NCBI RefSeq assembly: GCF_900106665.1
Contig: NZ_FNNA01000003.1
Span: forward strand, 291,584-355,583
Direction: 5' to 3'
Source: Paracoccus sanguinis
GTDB taxonomy: Bacteria; Pseudomonadota; Alphaproteobacteria; Rhodobacterales; Rhodobacteraceae
DNA length: 64,000 nt
Positions 49,872 to 56,286 of this stretch are shown piece by piece. The notes below the pieces were generated by a model. The model saw only the letters and a program-made list of their open reading frames with translations, was not told the DNA's origin and ran no database searches. Each line of letters starts with the position of its first letter. Position 1 is the first letter of the stretch. Made by a program: the position numbers and the translations under genes.

Positions 49872-50330
49872 ATGAAGCTCCCTGTTATTGCCGTTTTTGC
49901 CTTCGGCCTTTCCGCCGGCCTCGCCCAAGCAGAACCCGTCCGGCAGGGCAACCTTGAGATCGACGCGGCCTGGGCACGCGCCTCGATCGGTACCTCGCGG
50001 CCGGGCGCCGCCTACTTCACCGTCCGCAACTTCGGCGACGAGGGCGATCGCCTGATCGGCCTGTCCTCGCCGGTCTCGACCATGACCATGCTGCACGAGA
50101 CCACCCTTTCCGAGGGCATCTCCCGGATGGCCCATGTGGAGGCGGCCGAGATCCCCGCGAGCGGCGAACTCACACTCGAGCCGGGCGGGATGCACGTCAT
50201 GCTGATGGAACTGGCCACACCTCTCCGGGAGGGTGCCACCTTCCCGCTGACGCTCGCCTTCGAGGCCGCGGGCGAGGTCACGGTGGAGGTGCATGTGTTC
50301 GGACCGGGCGCCACGGGACCTGCGGAATGA
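49872..50330 (+). CDS. Periplasmic copper chaperone PCu(A)C
   Basis: A 152-residue exported protein. Signal peptide MKLPVIAVFAFGLSAGLAQA, cleaved before EPVRQGN. The copper site is the family pattern of His and Met residues: MTMLHET near residue 75, ISRMAHV near 84, and GGMHVMLMEL near 108. It delivers Cu(I) to SCO or to the CuA centre. It lies 10 bases after the first SCO gene and overlaps the second by four bases, as expected for functional partners. Confidence 0.93.
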   Translation: MKLPVIAVFAFGLSAGLAQAEPVRQGNLEIDAAWARASIGTSRPGAAYFTVRNFGDEGDRLIGLSSPVSTMTMLHETTLSEGISRMAHVEAAEIPASGELTLEPGGMHVMLMELATPLREGATFPLTLAFEAAGEVTVEVHVFGPGATGPAE

Positions 50331-50956
50331 GCCTCTCGCGCCGGCTCCTTCTCGGCGCGGGCGCGGTCACGGCACTCGGCGCCGGCGCGCTGGGTCTGGG
50401 CTGGTGGCAAGTGGACGGGCCCGGCGCGGCGCAGCTGGCGAGCCCTACCCGCAACCTGCCTCGACCGCTGGGCGAAATGGACGTCACGCTCACGGACCAT
50501 CGGGGCCGTCGGGTGACGATCTCGGACTGGGTCGGCAGGCCGAGCCTGGTTTTCTTCGGCTTCACCTGGTGCCCCGACGTCTGCCCCACCACGCTCTCGG
50601 ACATCTCGCTCTGGCTGGAGGAGCTGGGGCCAGACGCCGACCGCCTCAACGTGGCTCTGATCTCTGTGGACCCCGAGCGTGACACGCCGGAGGTTCTTGC
50701 GGACTACCTCGGCTATTTCGATCCGCGCATCGTCGGTGTGACCGGAGAGCCAGGCGAGGTCGCCCGCATTCTTGGCGACTTCCGCGCGAAGGCAGAGCGC
50801 ATCGAGGACGTAAACGGTGACTACACCATGAATCATACTGCCGGTGTGTTCCTGTTCCGGGCCGACGGAAGCTTTGGCAGCATCATCGACTTTCACGAGG
50901 ACCGAAGGTTCGCCGTTCCCAAGATCCGGCGGGCCATGAAAAAGGAGCAACCATGA
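50327..50956 (+). CDS. SCO1/SenC family copper protein (second copy)
   Basis: A 209-residue SCO protein. N-terminal signal/anchor MSLSRRLLLGAGAVTALGAG, copper CxxxC in FFGFTWCPDVCPTTLSDISLWL near residue 83, and ligand His in GDYTMNHTAGVFLF. It differs clearly from the first copy (for example ISDWVGRPSLV), so this is an old pair rather than a recent duplication. The operon then continues with a DUF411 gene whose ATG overlaps its stop by four bases. Confidence 0.92.
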   Translation: MSLSRRLLLGAGAVTALGAGALGLGWWQVDGPGAAQLASPTRNLPRPLGEMDVTLTDHRGRRVTISDWVGRPSLVFFGFTWCPDVCPTTLSDISLWLEELGPDADRLNVALISVDPERDTPEVLADYLGYFDPRIVGVTGEPGEVARILGDFRAKAERIEDVNGDYTMNHTAGVFLFRADGSFGSIIDFHEDRRFAVPKIRRAMKKEQP

Positions 50957-51420
50957 TTGATCGTATTCGACGCTTCACGCAGGGCGTAGCGGTCCTGCTG
51001 ACGACGACCTCGGCCGCCATGGCCGCCGATCGCGGAACGGTCCATGTGGTCGAAGGGACCGGCTGCGAATGCTGTTCCCAGTGGACCGAGTATCTGCGCC
51101 AGAACGGCTTCGAGGTGACATCCGAGGAACGCTACGGTGCTCTTCTGATCCGGCACAAAATGGACTTGGGCGTCCCGACCAGTCAGTTGTCGTGCCATAC
51201 GGGAGAGATCGACGGCTATTTCATAGAAGGCCATGTCCCCGCGGCCGACATCGAGCGCCTTCTGAAAGAGAGGCCGGATGCCGCAGGGCTCGCGGTTCCC
51301 GGAATGCCCTATGGCAGTCCCGGGATGGGACCCGAAAACAAGCGTAAAGCCTACGACGTCAATCTTGTTAAGCGGGATGGCTCGGTTGAGGTGTTCTCGC
51401 ACTACGCCGCCGCGCAATAA
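50953..51420 (+). CDS. DUF411 periplasmic metal-binding protein (first copy)
   Basis: A 155-residue exported protein. Signal peptide MIDRIRRFTQGVAVLLTTTSAAMA, then HVVEGTGCECCSQWTEYLRQNGF with a CxCC metal motif near residue 38, SCHTGEIDGYFIEGHVPAADIERLL near 80 and GLAVPGMPYGSPGM. DUF411 proteins (CopG-like) occur in copper-resistance clusters and bind copper in the periplasm. It is the last of the overlapping SCO-PCuAC-SCO-DUF411 run. Confidence 0.92.
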   Translation: MIDRIRRFTQGVAVLLTTTSAAMAADRGTVHVVEGTGCECCSQWTEYLRQNGFEVTSEERYGALLIRHKMDLGVPTSQLSCHTGEIDGYFIEGHVPAADIERLLKERPDAAGLAVPGMPYGSPGMGPENKRKAYDVNLVKRDGSVEVFSHYAAAQ

Positions 51421-51443
51421 TCTCCGGATGATATAAATTGCCG

Positions 51444-51959
51444 ATGCGTCGACCGAACCGCCGTCATTTTTCGCTCACGATGCTCGCGGCTCTGGCCGCG
51501 TGCGGCACGCAACCCCCCGTCTTGAAGAGGTACCTGGGGCCTCCGGTGACACAGGTCGTCGTTCAGAAGGAGCGGCGCCGAATGTACCTGCTCAGCGGGC
51601 AGACGGTCCTGAAATCGTATGACTTCGGACTGGGAAACGAGCCCATCGGCCACAAGCAGTTTGAAGGCGACGGAAAGACCCCGGAGGGCCTCTATTACAT
51701 CGACCGTTTCAATCCCCGCAGTCGATACCATCTTTCAGTGGGGATTTCCTATCCGAATGAGCGGGACCGAGCTTTTGCGGAGCAGTTCGGATTGGATCCG
51801 GGCGGTGATATCATGATCCATGGCCGCGGGCCGGAGGGAAAGCGTCTGGTCAGACAGAAGCGGGACTGGACGGCGGGCTGCATCACGGTCAGCGACGACG
51901 AGGTCGAAGATATCTTCGCGATGCTGCGCCTCGGGGTGCCGGTGATGATTTACCCCTGA
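51444..51959 (+). CDS. L,D-transpeptidase lipoprotein (YkuD/ErfK type, first copy)
   Basis: A 171-residue lipoprotein L,D-transpeptidase. The signal ends in the lipobox LAALAAC, putting the lipidated Cys near residue 20. The YkuD domain includes VQKERRRMYLLSGQTVLKSYDFGLG and the catalytic HGRGPEGK...DWTAGCITVSDDEV with the active-site cysteine near residue 149. It makes 3-3 cross-links or attaches proteins to peptidoglycan. It begins 23 bases after the DUF411 gene and is likely co-transcribed. ATG 51444 is chosen over a TTG two codons earlier. Confidence 0.9.
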   Translation: MRRPNRRHFSLTMLAALAACGTQPPVLKRYLGPPVTQVVVQKERRRMYLLSGQTVLKSYDFGLGNEPIGHKQFEGDGKTPEGLYYIDRFNPRSRYHLSVGISYPNERDRAFAEQFGLDPGGDIMIHGRGPEGKRLVRQKRDWTAGCITVSDDEVEDIFAMLRLGVPVMIYP

Positions 51960-51977
51960 TATCATGGCTCGTAGGTG

Positions 51978-52010
51978 AGGGCGGGCCGGAGATGTCTCCG
52001 GCTCCGCCCT
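51978..52010. terminator. Strong hairpin between convergent L,D-transpeptidase genes
   Basis: Arms AGGGCGG-GCCGGAG and CTCCGGC-T-CCGCCCT pair over 14 bases with a single bulged T and the loop ATGT. There is no T run on either strand. Its position between two convergent stop codons suggests a bidirectional transcript end. Confidence 0.6.
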
Positions 52011-52021
52011 TCGATGGTAGA

Positions 52022-52678
52022 TCAGAAGACCGCGACCTGTGTGCCTATCTCGGCGACCTCGTAGAGTTTCAGGACATGCTCGTTATAAAGACCGTAGCAT
52101 CCGTTCGACGATTTGCGGCCGATCTTCCGGGTGTCGTGGGTTCCGTGAATCAGATATGCAGGCCATGAAAGATAAAGGCCGCGGACGCCCAGCGGATTTT
52201 CTGGCACGCCTCCTTCGACGCGTTGCGGCAGCGAAGGATCTCTCTCGCGCATGCTCGGGGTCGGGGTCCACGGAGGGTTTTCCGCTTTTCTGACGATCTC
52301 GGTCTTTCCTCTGCGGGTCAGATCCTCGGATACGGGTACCGCTGTAGGGAACAACAAGTATACCGATTCGTCGGCAGACCAGTAATGCAGCGCCCGCGAG
52401 GTCACATCAGCAAGGATGACGCCCTTTCCCAGACTCGGATAGAAATCGCTCCAATGCCACGCGCGAAATGACGACTGATTGCGGCGTTGATCGGCGTCCG
52501 GGTCTACCTGAAACACGCCGAGGTCGGGGGCCGCCCCTCCGGCGGAACCGTAGACAGGCATTCCGGTATAAGGGTCGATATTCTGTGCGAAACTCCGTCC
52601 GGCCGGAAGGACGAGCGCCGTGGCCATCAGTCCGGTCAAGAACTGTCGGCGCCCGCTCGATCGATCTGCCTGTGTCAT
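52022..52678 (-). CDS. L,D-transpeptidase (YkuD type, second copy)
   Basis: A 218-residue exported L,D-transpeptidase with signal peptide SGRRQFLTGLMATALVLPAGRSFA (twin-arginine-like RRQFL). The catalytic site is AYLIHGTHDTRKIGRKSSNGCYGLYNEHV, with the active-site cysteine near residue 194 and the conserved His and Ser. It contains the ErfK-type VEGGVPENPLGVRGLYLSW. It is convergent with the lipoprotein copy and unlike it in sequence. Two L,D-transpeptidases in a copper cluster fits the known inhibition of these enzymes by copper. Confidence 0.92.
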   Translation of the reverse strand: MTQADRSSGRRQFLTGLMATALVLPAGRSFAQNIDPYTGMPVYGSAGGAAPDLGVFQVDPDADQRRNQSSFRAWHWSDFYPSLGKGVILADVTSRALHYWSADESVYLLFPTAVPVSEDLTRRGKTEIVRKAENPPWTPTPSMRERDPSLPQRVEGGVPENPLGVRGLYLSWPAYLIHGTHDTRKIGRKSSNGCYGLYNEHVLKLYEVAEIGTQVAVF

Positions 52679-52859
52679 GTCCCACCTTTCGCTATTGTTT
52701 TCATTGCGATACTAGCTGCCCACTGCTGCCCTTCAAGAACAATGGAGATCATGACCCATAACGCCTGCGTGAGACGGATAGGCGAAGTGTCTCACGTCGA
52801 CGTGACCTGGTGTCGGCGCTGGGTTGGGCTGCACCTCAGGTGGCCTCCTTCGCTACGGG

Positions 52860-53022
52860 CTGCAGCCGTGCTGGCCGTCCACGTCGTCGAGGGCACTGGT
52901 TGCGCCTGCTGCACCCGCGCACGGCTTCTGGGGGCGGGAAGAATGCAGTGTCACCGAAGAGTTCTACGGAGGCCCCTTTCGTGAGCCACAAGCTCGACAA
53001 TGACGTACCCCAAGGAGGATGA
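52860..53022 (+). pseudogene. DUF411 pseudogene
   Basis: The family start VLAVHVVEGTGCACCT is readable near 52868-52915, then VTEEFYGGPF in a second frame and FVSHKLDNDVPQG in a third, before a stop at 53022. The second half, with the SCHT...VEGHVPA motif, is missing. At least two frameshifts and a truncation make this a dead copy of the gene at 50953 and 58908. Confidence 0.72.
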
Positions 53023-53051
53023 TGTCCTGCCACACCGCGCCGACCACCCAT

Positions 53052-53495
53052 CTATCGGCCTCGCGCGCTCGTCTCGGCCTGATAGCTCCGCTCGCGTTCC
53101 GGCCACGTGCTCTTGATGTAGGCGAGCACGGCCCGGATCTCGGCGTCGCTGAGGACATCGGCAAACCCGGGCATGTCGCTCTCGTATCCGCCTCCCACGA
53201 TGGCGGCGGTGCCTTCCTTGACGATCCGGAACAGGATGTCGTCCGGATGATGCCATGTGTGGCCGGTGGCGTCGTGCGGGGGAGCCGGCAGGCGCCCGGA
53301 GGGCAGAGGCATTTGCCAGTCCGGCTGCCCCTCAAGCTGCGCGCCATGACATGCGGCGCACTGGGTCTCGTAAATGGTGCGGCCCAGTGCGATCGTCTCG
53401 GCATTCTCCGCATCCGCCCGCAGCCCGACAAGGATCCAGGTGGCGATGAGCGCGGAGGCGGTGAGGCCGATGAGGGTTGGTATCCGGAGCATCAT
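53052..53495 (-). CDS. Exported mono-heme cytochrome c
   Basis: A 147-residue class I cytochrome c with a signal or anchor (IPTLIGLTASALIATWILVGL). Heme site CAACH in YETQCAACHGAQLEG near residue 46; probable Met ligand in GGGYESDMPGFADVLSDAEIRAVLAYIKSTWP. It is the single-domain type seen in copper-resistance islands beside multicopper or DUF305 genes. It begins with ATGATG; the first ATG overlaps the stop of a 34-codon open frame. Its electron partner is unknown. Confidence 0.88.
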   Translation of the reverse strand: MMLRIPTLIGLTASALIATWILVGLRADAENAETIALGRTIYETQCAACHGAQLEGQPDWQMPLPSGRLPAPPHDATGHTWHHPDDILFRIVKEGTAAIVGGGYESDMPGFADVLSDAEIRAVLAYIKSTWPERERSYQAETSARGR

Positions 53496-53596
53496 TTGGC
53501 ATGCTGGGCGAGCCAGTCCTGCAGGAACACGATCCGCGCGTGCTGTTCGTCGCCGGTGACTTCGGCAGACTGATGGCAGAAACGGTCTGAACGCAT
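53492..53596 (-). CDS. Possible small protein coupled to the cytochrome c gene
   Basis: A 34-codon open frame, MRSDRFCHQSAEVTGDEQHA then RIVFLQDWLAQHAK, whose TGA overlaps the cytochrome c start (ATGA), an arrangement typical of translational coupling. It has no signal peptide or known domain and no strong ribosome site. It overlaps nothing else except the opposite-strand leader of the next gene. Real gene or chance is undecided. Confidence 0.35.
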   Translation of the reverse strand: MRSDRFCHQSAEVTGDEQHARIVFLQDWLAQHAK

Positions 53597-53608
53597 GTCG
53601 GCAGCACC

Positions 53609-54070
53609 ATGATCAGCGGAACACTTCGCCTCCTCGGCCGTTCCCACAGGATGCAACGGCGGACCCCCCGGACGAAAGCCGGATTCGTCTGGCAGAAGCT
53701 TGCGAACGCACTGGCGCTTCTTGCAACTGCCATGCTCATCGCCCATGGCGCGGCGGCCGGAAGTCTGGTGCCCCACAGTCATGCCCACATCTCCGTCCAC
53801 GCCGAATCTTCGCCGACGGCGACGAACGTGGCGGACCCCGTCCCGCATCACGCTCCTTCGATGGCTGTGGGGGAGGAGCCCAGCGATGACAACCATGACA
53901 CGCTCGCCTGTTGCGGAGATGCGTGCCTGGCAGCGCTGATCCCCGGCCGAACCGCCGATCTGAAAGAGCCGCGCAGGAGCGATCAGAAGTTTGTGATGCC
54001 AGTCTCCTTGCTCAGCGGGCTTGCCCCGGATGGGCCGCGCCGTCCGCCGCGGGACCACCATCTGATCTGA
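53609..54070 (+). CDS. His/Cys-rich exported hypothetical protein (DUF2946-like), first copy
   Basis: A 153-residue protein with a hydrophobic segment (LANALALLATAMLIAHGAAA, about residues 31-50) followed by a His-rich part (VPHSHAHISVHAES, PVPHHAPS) and LACCGDACLAALIP near residue 98. This layout, an export signal then His and CC..C near the middle, resembles DUF2946-type periplasmic proteins found in copper clusters. It shares layout with the protein at 59519. Metal binding is inferred from composition only. It is divergent from the cytochrome c gene. Confidence 0.6.
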   Translation: MISGTLRLLGRSHRMQRRTPRTKAGFVWQKLANALALLATAMLIAHGAAAGSLVPHSHAHISVHAESSPTATNVADPVPHHAPSMAVGEEPSDDNHDTLACCGDACLAALIPGRTADLKEPRRSDQKFVMPVSLLSGLAPDGPRRPPRDHHLI

Positions 54071-54247
54071 TCGTTACCCATCGTGAGCGCGTGTCGCGCC
54101 TTGCTGCCTGGCGTCGCTCGCGCCGGAGGGATGAGAAGACGGTCTGAAGACGCCAGGAAAGTCTTTTCGTGTCATCGCTGGCTGCGAGTGCCGAGCGCCA
54201 CGCTTGCTGCTTCTCTTCCCGGCGCTTTCCGAAGATGGAGAATACAA

Positions 54248-54580
54248 ATGCACCAGATGTCCCCTGAAATGCAGAGCTGCATCGACGAATGCCTGAGCTG
54301 CCACAGCACTTGCCTCAGCATGGCCATGAACCATTGTCTTGAGGCAGGTGGCCGGCATGTCGAGCCGGAGCACTTCCGGCTCATGATCGCCTGCGCCGAA
54401 ATTTGCCAGACCGCGGCGAATTTCATGCTGATCGGCACCAGTCATCACAAGCATCTCTGCCGTGAGTGTGCCGAGATCTGTGAGGAATGCGCCCGGAGCT
54501 GCGAGCAGGTCGGCGACATGCAGGAATGCGTGGATGCGTGCCGCCGGTGCGCCGAGAGCTGCCGGAAAATGGCGGCCTGA
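54248..54580 (+). CDS. Four-helix-bundle copper storage protein (Csp3-like, cytosolic)
   Basis: A 110-residue protein with 16 cysteines and no signal peptide. It starts MHQMSPEMQSCIDECLSCHS and has the spacing CxxxCxxC / CxxxC along four predicted helices, for example CAEICQTAANF, LCRECAEICEECARSC and CVDACRRCAESC. This is the DUF326 / Csp family, whose members store many Cu(I) ions inside a four-helix bundle. The lack of a signal peptide points to the cytosolic Csp3 type. It is followed after 37 bases by a DUF305 gene, probably in one operon. Confidence 0.92.
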   Translation: MHQMSPEMQSCIDECLSCHSTCLSMAMNHCLEAGGRHVEPEHFRLMIACAEICQTAANFMLIGTSHHKHLCRECAEICEECARSCEQVGDMQECVDACRRCAESCRKMAA

Positions 54581-54617
54581 TCCCCACCGAAACCAGTTAC
54601 ATCAAAGGAGAACCCTT

Positions 54618-55115
54618 ATGCGCAAGTTTGAACTCGCCGCCGTCGTTGCTGCCCTTCTCGCCGCGCCCGCGGCTTTCGCTCAGGAGAGCGGGACAGGCGG
54701 GCAGGCTGGCCACATGGCGGGACAGGGAGGTCCCATGCCCGACCTGTCGATCCTCCCGCAGGGCTGCCAGGACGCCATCCAGCAGTCCGGGATGCCGGGG
54801 ATGATGCAGGGCATGGACATGTCCGCCATGATGGGAGGCATGGAGGGCATGGATGAGGCCCAGCAAGCCTCCATGCAGGCCATGATGGAGATGAACGGTC
54901 CGATGATGGCCACCCACACCATCGAGGATCCCGACCTCGCCTTCCACTGCGGGATGATCGCGCATCATGCGGGCGCCATCGCCATGGCAGAAGTCGAGCT
55001 GAAGTATGGCGACGATGAGGAGTCGAAAGCGATGGCTCAGAAGATCATCGACGCCCAAGGCCCGGAAATCGAGGAGATGACCGCCTGGGTCGAGGAGAAC
55101 GCGGGCCAGCAGTAA
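54618..55115 (+). CDS. DUF305 periplasmic protein, Met/His-rich
   Basis: A 165-residue exported protein. Signal peptide MRKFELAAVVAALLAAPAAFA, then a Met/Gly-rich region (GMPGMMQGMDMSAMMGGMEGM) and the DUF305 core with FHCGMIAHHAGAIAMAEVELKYGDDEE near residue 112. DUF305 proteins have a ferritin-like helical fold and occur in copper-resistance loci; the Met clusters could bind Cu(I). AAAGGAG precedes the ATG. Its core is similar to the N-terminal part of the fusion protein at 60041. Confidence 0.9.
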   Translation: MRKFELAAVVAALLAAPAAFAQESGTGGQAGHMAGQGGPMPDLSILPQGCQDAIQQSGMPGMMQGMDMSAMMGGMEGMDEAQQASMQAMMEMNGPMMATHTIEDPDLAFHCGMIAHHAGAIAMAEVELKYGDDEESKAMAQKIIDAQGPEIEEMTAWVEENAGQQ

Positions 55116-55199
55116 GGACTCGGGCCGCCGGAGCTTGGAGCTGCGGCGGCCTCAACGACCGGGACGATGCATGATGCGCGGTCAGCAGGAGGCGAACCC

Positions 55200-56187
55200 A
55201 TGTCGATGTCTCACGGCAGCCATACGGGCCACCTGCCCGCGAGCGGTGATCGCAAAGCGCTTGTCATCTCCGGCTGGCTCACCGGCCTTTACTTCATCGT
55301 TGAACTCGGGATCGGCATCTGGACGGGCTCAGTCGCCGTCATGTCGGATGCCTTCCACACCTTCTCGGCCGTCGGCGGCGTGCTCATCGCCTTGGTCGCC
55401 ATGCGCCTGAGCGAGCGGAAGTCCAGCCCGGCGCGCACCTTCGGCTACATTCGCGCGGAGATCCTCGGCGCCCTCTTCAACGGCCTCTTTCTCGTCGGAA
55501 TGGCCATTTTCGTGCTGTGGATGGGCGCGATGCGCCTCATGGAGCCGATCGAGTTGGCCACCACGCCGATGCTGATCGCGGCAGCGGGGGGCATCGCCAC
55601 CGAGCTTGTCGCCCTCTGGCTCCTGTACGAGCGCCAGAAGGACAACCTGAACATGCGGGGCGCCTACTGGCACATCCTGCAGACGTTCGTCGGCAGCTTC
55701 CTCATCATCATCTCGGCCCTGGTGATCCGCTTTACCGGCTTCCTCGCCGTCGACCCGCTGCTCGGCATGGCCTTCGGACTGGTGCTGCTCTGGGCTTCCT
55801 TGGGGCATCCTGCGCGAGTCGCTGCACATCCTGCTGCAAGGCACGCCGGAGGACCTGGATCTCGAGGCTGTGATCGCGGCCATTCGGGAGCTGGAGGGCG
55901 TGACGGACGTGCATCACGTCCATGCCTGGAGCCTGACGTCCGGGCGCAACGTGTTCTCGAGCCACGTCTGCGTTCGAGACTGGCAGGATGGCGAGCGGGT
56001 GCTGAGGGAGGTGAACAACCTCCTGCGCGACCGGTTCAAGGTCTACTTCTCGACCACGCAGATCGAGGAATACTGCCTTGCCGTTGAGGAGGGAGCTGCC
56101 GAGATCGATGTTACGCGGCCGAAGGCGAAGTCCCGGCAGGCCGTGCGGGCAAGACCGGAAGAAGGGAGCGCCCAGCATGAACACTGA
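55200..56187 (+). pseudogene. Cation diffusion facilitator transporter with a +1 frameshift
   Basis: Together the two frames encode a normal CDF exporter of about 328 residues. Frame one (MSMSHGSHTGHLP..., membrane segments one to six, with SDAFHTFSAVGG and the fifth-segment region NMRGAYWHILQTFVGSFLIII) runs to WAS near 55798. One extra T near 55800 then breaks it; frame two resumes at WGILRESLHILLQGTPEDLDLEAV and gives the cytoplasmic domain (TDVHHVHAWSLTSGRNVFSSHV) to the stop at 56187. Either a real inactivating mutation or a sequencing error. It probably exported zinc or another divalent ion. Confidence 0.88.
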
Positions 56188-56216
56188 CGCCGCGGCTTCC
56201 GCCTGGCGGCTTACTC

Positions 56217-56247
56217 TTGACCTTCCAACGACAGGAAGGTGCAGGAC
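56217..56247 (+). promoter_or_regulatory. CueR-type operator/promoter of copA
   Basis: TTGACC (56217-56222) overlaps the perfect inverted repeat ACCTTCC-AACGACA-GGAAGGT (56220-56240), which matches the classic CueR box. A position 19 bases after the -35 puts a weak -10 at 56242-56247. It stands 40 bases before the copA start, implying copper induction by a CueR-like MerR protein. Confidence 0.85.
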
Positions 56248-56286
56248 GAATGAGGACGATTCTCGGGCACTTCCCGGACGAGGTAC

